The translations under genes were made by a program, and so were the position numbers. From assembly GCA_049242885.1 (NCBI GenBank), contig JBMLOQ010000004.1, positions 1-14,051 of the forward strand: a stretch of 14,051 nt of DNA. Direction: 5' to 3'. This stretch comes from CAIVPM01 sp049242885. GTDB lineage: Bacteria; Bacteroidota; Bacteroidia; Chitinophagales; Chitinophagaceae. Of this stretch, positions 7,562 through 14,051 are shown piece by piece; position 1 is the stretch's first letter, and each line of letters opens with the position of its first letter. The notes beneath the pieces are model-generated. The model searched no databases and had not been told where the DNA came from. It worked only from the letters and a program-made list of their open reading frames with translations.

Positions 7562-7650
7562 TTGGTGAAGAAAACCAACAGCAGAGTATGAAACTTTATT
7601 GGTTAATACGTCATTAGTATCTTTCTAACAGCTGTGGTATTCTTCACCAA
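7562..7650. repeat. Long imperfect inverted repeat (about 20-bp arms) in non-coding DNA
   Basis: TTGGTGAAGAA (7562-7572) is the exact reverse complement of TTCTTCACCAA (7640-7650). The pairing continues inward with one mismatch and one bulge: ACC with GGT, then ACAGC (7578-7582) with GCTGT (7631-7635). The spacer is 48 bases. There is no T run after it, so it is not an ordinary terminator. It may be a structured RNA element or the remnant of a small inverted-repeat element; no target-site duplication is visible. Confidence 0.55.
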
Positions 7651-7848
7651 CAACTTTTCATAGATAAGCGTATAATTTTTAATTTAGCACATTCAAATTC
7701 CTATGCACTACCCACAATTCTTTACTGCTGCATTTTTTTTCTAGCAACGTTTCTTCAGGTAGTGCTTTTAAAATTAATGTTAAACCCTTATTTAGTTATA
7801 CATAAAATGGCAATGCAAAAGTTGATTTTAATTCTTAATTTTGTACAT

Positions 7849-7885
7849 AAAAAAACCGTTTAAAATTAAACGGTTAAAGGTTTTT
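7849..7885. terminator. Possible bidirectional terminator hairpin upstream of the regulator
   Basis: AACCGTTT (7854-7861) pairs with AAACGGTT (7868-7875) around a 6-nt loop. On the minus strand the stem is followed directly by a run of Ts (complement of A 7849-7855). On the plus strand a T run (7881-7885) follows after a short gap, and AAAAACC (7851-7857) can alternatively pair with GGTTTTT (7879-7885). With no minus-strand gene nearby, its role may be to insulate the regulator. Confidence 0.5.
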
Positions 7886-7999
7886 CAAGGATTTAAATTC
7901 AATTATTTTTGTCTGAAACAGATTGTAAAGGTATAATGTAGTGTAACCTAAACATTTGTGTTATTCCACAATAATTTTACTAAACGTCAAAGAAACAAT

Positions 8000-8725
8000 A
8001 TGAATTTTGGACAATTTACAAAACAAAAAATAGACGACCTTCCAGCAGACTTGCTATCCAAACAAGCACTTTATTTTAAATCAACCATCATCAGGTTTCC
8101 AAATGAAGCTTTATACATTTACTCTTTTGCTGAAAACAAATTAATTTATACCGATGGTTGGGACGAAGTTTTGGGTTACAACAATCACACCATAACATTA
8201 AACAATATAATTGATGCTACAACGCCCGAGTTTGCCAATTTTTCAAAAGAGCTTAACGATAAAGCAATATTATTTATACTGTCTAAAAAAGATCGTTTAG
8301 AAGAGTATAGCTTTACTTTTGAAGTAAAAAAAATGCACAAAAATGGCACTCAAGTTCCTATGCAAGTAAGGGTGGGTGTGTTTACTGCAAAAGAAGGAAA
8401 AATAGAAACTGTAATTGGTAGATTTCAAGTAAACGAATCATTAATTTTTGGTAAAATTATGAACTTTGCCACTTATGGCCCTCACAAAAACAACTTTGAA
8501 GAGGAGCTAAATAAATCACTTTTTACACAACTTGTAATTTCTGAACGAGAAAAAGAAGCTCTCAAACTTGCATCAAAAGGTTTATCTATCAAGCAAATGA
8601 GTGAAGCGTTATTTATTACAAAATCGGCTGTTGAAAAGCGAATTTTTCCACTTTATAAACGATTTAATGTAAACAATTTACCTCATTTAATCAGTTTTGC
8701 TTACGAAAATCATATTTTACCTTAA
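8000..8725 (+). CDS. PAS-domain transcriptional regulator with LuxR-type HTH
   Basis: From the ATG at 8000 the protein has 241 residues; a GTG at 7958 would add 14 residues rich in Asn and basic amino acids, which looks like non-coding sequence. Residues about 35-145 form a PAS-like sensor: ALYIYSFAENKLIYTDGWDEVLGY, quoted in part as LIYTDGWDEVLGY (48-60), then EEYSFTFEVKKMHKNGTQVP (101-120) and the final strand IETVIGRFQV. Residues about 178-235 are a LuxR/FixJ (GerE) helix-turn-helix: ISEREKEALKLASKGLSIKQ (180-199), then MSEALFITKSAVEKRI, in which TKSAVEKR is the recognition-helix region. There is no receiver domain and no signal peptide, so it is a cytoplasmic one-component regulator; its ligand is unknown. 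It lies 212 bases upstream of the secretion operon on the same strand and is a plausible, unproven, regulator of it. Confidence 0.85.
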   Translation: MNFGQFTKQKIDDLPADLLSKQALYFKSTIIRFPNEALYIYSFAENKLIYTDGWDEVLGYNNHTITLNNIIDATTPEFANFSKELNDKAILFILSKKDRLEEYSFTFEVKKMHKNGTQVPMQVRVGVFTAKEGKIETVIGRFQVNESLIFGKIMNFATYGPHKNNFEEELNKSLFTQLVISEREKEALKLASKGLSIKQMSEALFITKSAVEKRIFPLYKRFNVNNLPHLISFAYENHILP

Positions 8726-8937
8726 CTAAAAGTGTACTTTTAAAGTCATTGTCAATGCTTTGAATGGTTTACAGTTTATAAATTCATATTGGCTTACGTA
8801 ACTAAAACCTTATTTAATCAATTTATAACAAAATCCTATTTTAACAAAATATTTACATTGTCTAAACTAAAAATCTGGTGTTATTTGCAACTAATTGTTT
8901 ACAATTTTGTTAATGGATTCTAGAATAATTTTATTTA

Positions 8938-10608
8938 ATGGCACAACAAACACCAGGAAATCTGCTAAAAGCAACTCAAAAGTTGCTCAAAATACTTCAA
9001 CTAGATAAAAAAGACGTTTCTGCAATTTACTTTTTTGCCATTCTTAATGGCTTAATTGCTTTGGTTTTGCCCTTAGGTATTCAAAGCATTGTAAGTTTTG
9101 TTTTAGCAGGCACAATTTCTACTTCCATTGTAATTTTAGTGTTAATTGTATTAATTGGTGTTTTTTTCAATGGGTTAGTACAAGTAAGACAAATGCAGGT
9201 AATTGAAAAAGTAAAACAAAAAATTTTCACTAGATATACATTAGAGTTTGCCGACAAAATTCCTAAATTAAATATTCAAAAACTCGATAAGTACTATCTA
9301 CCAGAATTGTTCAACAGGTATTTTGATGTGCCATCTCTTACAAAAAGTATTGATAAACTTTTGCTCGACATCCCAACAGCGGTAATACAAATATGTTTTG
9401 GTTTATTGTTGCTCACTTTTTATCACCCTATTTTTATAGGATTTGGTTTATTGTTACTAGTTACAGTAGTTGTGATAGTGCGATTTACTTCAGCCCAAGG
9501 GTTAGAAACTAGTATGAGGGCTAGTGATTTTAAGTATCAAATTGCAGGATGGTTGCAAGAAATGTCGAGGGTAATAAAAAATTTCAAATTCAGTAAAAAT
9601 ACAAGATTACATATTTCAAAAACCGACTCTTTAGTTACAGAATACTTAGGTGCAAGAACAGAACATTTTAAAATTTTACTTATACAGTATTGGAGTTTAA
9701 TTGCTTTTAAAATAATAATTACAGCAGCAATGCTTATTGTAGGTGTTATTTTATTGGTTGATAATGAAATAAATGTAGGGCAATTTATAGCTGCCGACAT
9801 TGTAATTTTGGCCATTATAGCTAGTGTTGAAAAACTTATTACCACCTTAGATAAAATTTATGACACTCTAACTTCCATACAAAAAATAAGTAAAGTAATT
9901 GATAGTGAAGTAGAAAAAAATGGTAGCCTGGATTTGCCAAATTTAAGTATTGGTGTTGAAATAGATTTTAAAGATGTTTACTTTAGTTACCAAGACAATG
10001 AAAAAGTACTCGATAGGGTAAATATGCATATTAAAGCTGGAGAATTAGTTTGTATTTCGGGCAATTCAGGCAGCGGAAAATCATCTTTATTGAGATTAAT
10101 TACAGGAGCATTTGATAATTACGAAGGAAATGTACTAATTGATAATGTGCCAGTTCAAAATTATCATTTAAGAAATTTACGTTCACAAATTGGTGTACTT
10201 ATTAATCAACAAGATATTTTTAATGGTACTCTATTAGAAAATCTTACGCTTGGCAATCCTAACATTCATATAAACGATGTTACTGCTATGGCAGATAAAT
10301 TAGGCTTAAAAGAATTTATACAAGGCTATAAACATGGGTATGATGCTGTAATTGATCCTTTAGGAAAAAGACTTTCAGCTAGTATTCGTCAGGAAATTTT
10401 ATTGGTACGAGCTTTAATTGGGAAAAAAAGATTATTGCTTTTAGAAAGCCCTTTTAGTAATCTTGATCCTCAGGAAAGAATAAACTTAATGGAGCATTTA
10501 CAACAAGAAAAAAAGCATACAACCATCATCATTACATCAAACGACGCTTCTGTTCAAAGCAAATGTGATGTGGTGTATAAATTAGAAAAAGGAAGAATTG
10601 TTAAATAA
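8938..10608 (+). CDS. ABC exporter (membrane + ATPase domains) with degenerate ATPase motifs
   Basis: The protein has 556 residues in the half-transporter arrangement of type I secretion exporters, but without an N-terminal C39 peptidase or C39-like domain. Residues 28-58, 63-82, about 146-182 and 253-297 are hydrophobic and account for about six membrane helices. The nucleotide-binding domain covers 338-556. Walker A is intact (GNSGSGKS, 375-382), as are the Q-loop (INQQD, 422-426) and a D-loop-like SNLD (507-510). Other motifs are altered: the signature LSGGQ reads LSASI (479-483), Walker B with catalytic Glu (LLLDEP) reads LLLESP (500-505), and the switch His lies where TSND (533-536) stands, giving Asn535. 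A homodimer should therefore hydrolyse ATP poorly, unless related proteins use these variants or a canonical partner is supplied elsewhere. I recall deviant Walker B motifs in Bacteroidota relatives, but cannot check it here. It heads an operon with the HlyD- and TolC-type genes. Confidence 0.9.
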   Translation: MAQQTPGNLLKATQKLLKILQLDKKDVSAIYFFAILNGLIALVLPLGIQSIVSFVLAGTISTSIVILVLIVLIGVFFNGLVQVRQMQVIEKVKQKIFTRYTLEFADKIPKLNIQKLDKYYLPELFNRYFDVPSLTKSIDKLLLDIPTAVIQICFGLLLLTFYHPIFIGFGLLLLVTVVVIVRFTSAQGLETSMRASDFKYQIAGWLQEMSRVIKNFKFSKNTRLHISKTDSLVTEYLGARTEHFKILLIQYWSLIAFKIIITAAMLIVGVILLVDNEINVGQFIAADIVILAIIASVEKLITTLDKIYDTLTSIQKISKVIDSEVEKNGSLDLPNLSIGVEIDFKDVYFSYQDNEKVLDRVNMHIKAGELVCISGNSGSGKSSLLRLITGAFDNYEGNVLIDNVPVQNYHLRNLRSQIGVLINQQDIFNGTLLENLTLGNPNIHINDVTAMADKLGLKEFIQGYKHGYDAVIDPLGKRLSASIRQEILLVRALIGKKRLLLLESPFSNLDPQERINLMEHLQQEKKHTTIIITSNDASVQSKCDVVYKLEKGRIVK

Positions 10609-10637
10609 AATTCTATCCAATTTTTTAAATTTTTTTT

Positions 10638-12008
10638 ATGAAAGAAACAAACTACATAACCGATAATATTGATGATAACTTTGATAGCTCCTCTTTGAAT
10701 TCTTATAAGAAAATTTATAGAGTAGATAAGCAAAGCAGTGTAAAAAAATGGACTTATGCCATATTGCTTTTGGCAGTGGTTATTATGTTTTTACCTTGGA
10801 CACAAAATATTAGAGCAAAAGGTGCTGTAACCACTTTAAAACAAGAAGATAGACCACAAGAAGTTAATACCATTTTGGCTGGTAGAGTTATAAAATGGTA
10901 TGTACGTGAAGGTGATATGGTAAAAGCGGGTGATACTATTATGCAATTAGGTGAAGTTAAAGTTGACTATTTTGATACAGATTTACTAAAACGTACCCAA
11001 CAACAAATCAATGCAAAAAAACTGGCACAACAAGGGTATGAGGGCAAAGCAAAAACTGCCGAAGTGCAAGTTGGAGCTTTAACCCAAGGCAGAGAATTAA
11101 AGTTAGCATCTCTTGAAAATAAAATTTTGCAGCAACGCTTAAAAGTAACTAGCGATAGTAACGATGTAATAGCTGTAACTAATGAGCTTGATATTTATAA
11201 ACGCCAATTAGATGCTGGTAAATTAATGTATGATAGTGGTGTAATAAATTTATTAGAGCTAGAGAAGAGAAGGGTAAATTACCAAAACGGAAAAGCAAAA
11301 AAAGTAAGTACCGAAAACAAATTTGCACAAAATAAACAAGAGTTAATAGCTCTTAGAATTGAACAAAATAGTGCTGTACAAGAATATTTAGACAAAACCT
11401 CAAAAGCCGAAGGGGATAGGTTTGGTTCTTTATCAAACATTGCAACAGCAGATGCTGAAATTGCAAAGCTCGAAAACTTGTTTGCCAACTACGACATTCG
11501 TAATAAACTATATTACATTCTTGCTCCACAAGGTGGGCAAATTGTAAAAGCCAAAAAAGCAGGTATTGGTGAGTTTATGAAAGAAGGTGAAATGATTGTT
11601 GAAATTGTACCAAAAAATATCCAACGTGCTGTAGAGCTTTTTGTGGATCCAATGGATTTACCATTAATAGGCATTGGCGAGAAGGTTCGTTTTATTTTTG
11701 ATGGTTTTCCTGTAATAGTTTTTAGTGGTTGGCCACAAGCAAGTTATGGTACTTTTGGTGGGGTAATTACTGCTGTAGAAACCAATATTAGCCCTAATGG
11801 CAAATTTAGAATTTTAGTAGCCGAAGACCCAGATACTAACGAAAAACGATGGCCTCAAAATCTCAAAATTGGAGGTGGTGCACAAGGTATTGCTTTACTA
11901 AAAGATGTAATGATTGGGTATGAATTATGGCGAAACATAAATGGATTTCCTCCAGAATATTATAAGCCTAACGCTAAGCCAAAAACTACCGAAACAGAGA
12001 AAAAATAA
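10638..12008 (+). CDS. HlyD-family periplasmic adaptor (membrane fusion protein)
   Basis: The protein has 456 residues. A cytoplasmic N-terminus (1-36) is followed by one membrane anchor (about 37-54, TYAILLLAVVIMFLPW). A lipoyl-like half-motif follows at 81-105 (AGRVIKWYVREGDMVKAGDT and QLG). A long helical hairpin spans about 115-290, and the second lipoyl half is at 293-325 (ILAPQGGQIVKAKKAGIGEF and EIVP). The beta-barrel part comes after 330, with VELFVDP and GEKVRFIFDGFP. It links the inner-membrane ABC exporter to the outer-membrane channel. The gene starts 29 bases after the ABC gene, at the only suitable ATG, and ends 28 bases before the channel gene, so all three are surely one operon. 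The C-terminal tail (GFPPEYYKPNAKPKTTETEK) is charged and likely disordered. The substrate is not indicated. Confidence 0.9.
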   Translation: MKETNYITDNIDDNFDSSSLNSYKKIYRVDKQSSVKKWTYAILLLAVVIMFLPWTQNIRAKGAVTTLKQEDRPQEVNTILAGRVIKWYVREGDMVKAGDTIMQLGEVKVDYFDTDLLKRTQQQINAKKLAQQGYEGKAKTAEVQVGALTQGRELKLASLENKILQQRLKVTSDSNDVIAVTNELDIYKRQLDAGKLMYDSGVINLLELEKRRVNYQNGKAKKVSTENKFAQNKQELIALRIEQNSAVQEYLDKTSKAEGDRFGSLSNIATADAEIAKLENLFANYDIRNKLYYILAPQGGQIVKAKKAGIGEFMKEGEMIVEIVPKNIQRAVELFVDPMDLPLIGIGEKVRFIFDGFPVIVFSGWPQASYGTFGGVITAVETNISPNGKFRILVAEDPDTNEKRWPQNLKIGGGAQGIALLKDVMIGYELWRNINGFPPEYYKPNAKPKTTETEKK

Positions 12009-12036
12009 TTAAACCAAAAGCACAAATAATTTATTC

Positions 12037-13428
12037 ATGAAGTATTCAATAAGTATTTTATTCCTCACTTTTTTAAACCTTTCAATGGCACAAAATGCCA
12101 AAGAAAAAGTGTTGGATTTAGATGCTTTTATTACTCAAATAAAACTATACCACCCACTTGCAAAACAAGCTAATCTACAGGTAGATAAAGCAAAAGCCGA
12201 ATTGCTGGGAGCTAAAGGTGCATTTGACCCCACAGTAAGTGTTGATGCAAGTAGAAAAACATTTGATGGCAAAAATTATTACTTCTACACCAACCCAGAA
12301 ATAAAAATTCCATTACCAGTTGGCGATATAAAAACTGGTATCGAAAACAATGGAGGTCAATTTTTAAACAGTGAATTTAGTAGTGGACAAACTAGCTATT
12401 TTGGTTTTGAATTGCCTTTGGCAAAGGGTTTATTATTGGATAAAAGAAGAGCAGCTTTGCAGCAAGCAAAAATTTACCGAAATCAAAGTGAGCAAGAGCG
12501 TTTAAGAATGTTAAACGATTTATTGTTTGATGCTTATGTAAGCTATGGAAATTGGGCTGGTGCTTATCAGCTTTACAATGTATTTAACAATTATGTAAAA
12601 ATTAGTACAGATAGAATACGATTAATACGTTTGGCAAATGCTAGTGGTGATAGAAGTGTAATGGATACCTTAGAAGCATTTACCCAGCTACAAAATTTTC
12701 AACTATTACAAGCAGATGCTTTGGTAAAACTTACAACTGCTGCTTTAGAAATAAACACTTTTTTATGGCTCGATAGCGATAGTAGTTATTTGCTGCCAAA
12801 TAATACTATTCCAGATGCATTTCAATTAAACAATACTATTGCTGCAACAACTTTGGAAGAATTCATAAGCAAAGGATTAACGCAAAATCCTACCATTAAT
12901 GAATATAATTTTAAGATAGATGCGTTAGAGGTAGAAAGAAAATTAAAGCAACAAAGCCTATTGCCTACCCTTAATGCTAAAGCCAATTTGCTGAATAAAG
13001 ATTATTGGGCTTTTAATGGATTAAGTGGTAATTTTTTACAAAACAATTATAAATGGGGAGTAGATTTTAAAATACCTATTTTTCTTAGAGAGGCAAGAGG
13101 TGATGTGCAAAAAGCTAAAATAAAAATTAGTGAAACCAATCTTCAACTCAACCAAAAAAAATGGGAAGTAGAAAATAAAGTGCGAAACTATTTTAACGAG
13201 TATGTGCAACTTCAAAATCAGGTAAATATTGCCAATGTTACATTCAATAACTATAACAGTTTATACAGAAGTGAGTTGCTTAGATTTAACAATGGCGAAA
13301 GCAGCCTTTTTTTAGTAAATAGCAGGGAAAATAAAGCCTTAGAAATGTTGCAAAAAACAATCGAATTAAGAATAAAGCTTTATAAATCGAGATACGCTAT
13401 AGATTGGAGTGCTGGGCAATTAAGATAA
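12037..13428 (+). CDS. TolC-family outer-membrane channel
   Basis: The protein has 463 residues with a signal peptide (1-18, MKYSISILFLTFLNLSMA). It follows the TolC (OEP) pattern of two repeats. Repeat one opens with LDLDAFITQIKLYHPLAKQA (26-45), a helix with AKAELLGAKGAFDP, and a beta segment (VSVDASRKTFDGKNYY), then the helical LDKRRAALQQAKIYRNQSEQ stretch. Repeat two begins near LEEFISKGLTQNPTINEYNF, then VERKLKQQSLLPTLNAKANL, a beta segment with FLQNNYKWGVDFKIPIFLRE, and closing helices. It forms the outer-membrane and periplasmic duct of the type I secretion-like system with the two genes upstream. Its length is normal for the family and no defect is visible. Confidence 0.9.
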   Translation: MKYSISILFLTFLNLSMAQNAKEKVLDLDAFITQIKLYHPLAKQANLQVDKAKAELLGAKGAFDPTVSVDASRKTFDGKNYYFYTNPEIKIPLPVGDIKTGIENNGGQFLNSEFSSGQTSYFGFELPLAKGLLLDKRRAALQQAKIYRNQSEQERLRMLNDLLFDAYVSYGNWAGAYQLYNVFNNYVKISTDRIRLIRLANASGDRSVMDTLEAFTQLQNFQLLQADALVKLTTAALEINTFLWLDSDSSYLLPNNTIPDAFQLNNTIAATTLEEFISKGLTQNPTINEYNFKIDALEVERKLKQQSLLPTLNAKANLLNKDYWAFNGLSGNFLQNNYKWGVDFKIPIFLREARGDVQKAKIKISETNLQLNQKKWEVENKVRNYFNEYVQLQNQVNIANVTFNNYNSLYRSELLRFNNGESSLFLVNSRENKALEMLQKTIELRIKLYKSRYAIDWSAGQLR

Positions 13429-13788
13429 AAACATTGCTTAAAAACGATTTTTTACCCAATTTCCGAAATTTTAATCACAGGCAAGCGTATTGTTAATTAA
13501 TTTCTTGAAAAAATTATACACCAGTTTCTACGGTAGCTTTTAATTCTAAACTTTTAAAAATCAACCAAGTTTTAGTAAAAACTTAAACGAAAAATTCAGC
13601 TTTGGGCAATAGTTATAGCTGTAAAAGCTGCCTTTTTGGGCGGGTTTTACATTTTGCAAATGCCATTCTTTCAATTTCAAAATACATTATTACATAATTA
13701 CTGACAATTTGTAACCCAATTTTCCATTGGCAACATACTTGAACATAGTTGATACATTAATAATTAAACATTTAAAAACACATAAACG
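13429..13788. other. 360-base gap between the secretion operon and groES
   Basis: No coding frame is credible here on either strand. The stretch contains the terminator-like hairpin at 13620-13655, a competing arm at 13597-13603, and a small inverted repeat CCAAT (13716-13720) with ATTGG (13726-13730) about 60 bases before groES. I find no CIRCE element (TTAGCACTC-N9-GAGTGCTAA) and no confident promoter. Confidence 0.6.
13620..13655 (+). terminator. Terminator-like hairpin between the secretion operon and groES
   Basis: TGTAAAAGCTGCC (13620-13632) pairs with GGCGGGTTTTACA (13639-13651) around a 6-nt loop. Twelve of 13 positions pair (one G-U, one G-G mismatch), and four Ts follow (13652-13655). 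It probably ends read-through from the TolC-type gene, although it lies 190 bases after that stop. Confidence 0.6.
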
Positions 13789-14051
13789 ATGGCTACAAAA
13801 AAGTTAAGCGTTACACCTCTACACGATAGAGTGATTGTAAAACCTGCTGCTGCAGAAACAAAAACTGCTGGTGGCATTATTATCCCTGATACTGCAAAAG
13901 AAAAACCTCAACGTGGGGTGGTTGTAGCAGTAGGCTCTGGAAAAAAAGACGAGCCGATGACTGTAAAAAATGGTGATACTGTTTTGTATGGCAAATATGC
14001 TGGTACTGAAATTACAGTTGATGGGCAAGATGTTTTAATAATGAGAGAGAG
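13789..14051 (+). CDS. groES: GroES co-chaperonin (3' end outside window)
   Basis: Eighty-seven codons are visible from the ATG; the stop lies beyond the window, probably within ten residues given the usual GroES length of 90-100. The protein opens with LSVTPLHDRVIVKPA (6-20). The mobile loop that docks on GroEL follows: ETKTAGGIIIPDTAKEKPQ (23-41). The core strands RGVVVAVGSG (42-51), NGDTVLYGKYAGTEI (61-75) and the near-terminal VLIMRE (82-87) complete the fold. GroES caps the GroEL chamber during ATP-driven protein folding in the cytoplasm. groEL is expected just downstream, outside the window. No CIRCE operator is present, so HrcA control is not supported here. Confidence 0.97.
   Translation, partial: MATKKLSVTPLHDRVIVKPAAAETKTAGGIIIPDTAKEKPQRGVVVAVGSGKKDEPMTVKNGDTVLYGKYAGTEITVDGQDVLIMRE

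Larger units (their letters stand above)
7533..7957. other. Non-coding stretch without a recognisable gene
   Basis: Together with its flanks, the gap between the beta-propeller stop (7448) and the regulator's ATG (8000) is about 550 bases. I see no credible coding frame in it on either strand. It holds the terminator at 7500-7532, the inverted repeat at 7562-7650, an 8-bp inverted repeat GCACTACC (7705-7712) with GGTAGTGC (7758-7765), and the hairpin at 7849-7885. Poly-T runs are frequent between 7525 and 7750. Confidence 0.6.

Noticed and set aside
7836..7843. TAATTTTG as a promoter for the regulator
   Set aside because: It matches TAnnTTTG, but there is no TTTG at the -33 distance and a terminator-like hairpin (7849-7885) follows at once.
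7958..7999. GTG start for the PAS-LuxR regulator
   Set aside because: It would add 14 residues that do not look like part of the domain; the ATG at 8000 gives a sensible N-terminus.
8729..8742. AAAAGT-GT-ACTTTT as terminator after the regulator
   Set aside because: The loop would be only two bases, or the stem only five A/T-rich pairs; too weak to call.
13656..13788. CIRCE operator for HrcA control of groES
   Set aside because: No TTAGCACTC / GAGTGCTAA pair is present; the CCAAT/ATTGG repeat at 13716-13730 has only five-base arms.
1..14051. CRISPR arrays, tRNA or rRNA genes, insertion sequences, prophage genes
   Set aside because: I saw no regularly spaced repeats, cloverleaf-like segments, transposase motifs or phage structural genes.

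Overview
The window is AT-rich DNA from a Bacteroidota bacterium, probably a Chitinophagales/Sphingobacteriales-type relative. The evidence is a C-terminal type IX secretion (T9SS) sorting domain, lipoproteins and secreted proteins of Bacteroidota style, absence of strong Shine-Dalgarno sites, one exact match to the Bacteroidota -7 promoter motif, and a subtilase of the long-insert type common in that phylum. All supported genes lie on the + strand.

Region 1 (1-1646): the 3' end of a large T9SS-exported protein, closed by a strong terminator. It is followed by a secreted 209-residue protein of unknown function and a decayed fragment of a second copy of that gene.

Region 2 (1647-4148): a tight three-gene cluster with 10- and 5-base gaps. 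It encodes two tandem paralogous lipoproteins, each with a CxxC motif, then a full-length subtilisin-fold (S8) protein. That protein keeps the family scaffold but has lost the catalytic Asp, His and Ser and the oxyanion Asn. This is the most unusual part of the window: it looks like an intact pseudoprotease encoded with two envelope lipoproteins that may have an Ig-like, chagasin-related fold (speculative).

Region 3 (4149-7957): a terminator overlapping a candidate promoter, a 1042-residue secreted beta-propeller protein with eleven Asp-box (BNR) repeats, then about 550 bases of non-coding DNA up to the next likely start. This gap holds a terminator, a long imperfect inverted repeat and a second hairpin.

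Region 4 (8000-13428): a PAS + LuxR-type HTH regulator, then a three-gene type I secretion-like operon (ABC exporter, HlyD-type adaptor, TolC-type outer-membrane channel; gaps of 29 and 28 bases). The ABC ATPase domain has an intact Walker A but a degenerate signature motif, Walker B, catalytic Glu and switch His. The window therefore holds two enzyme-fold proteins with eroded active sites in intact reading frames.

Region 5 (13429-14051): a 360-base gap with a terminator-like hairpin and a competing upstream arm, then groES, cut by the window end only a few residues before its expected stop. No tRNA, rRNA, CRISPR array or insertion sequence was recognised.
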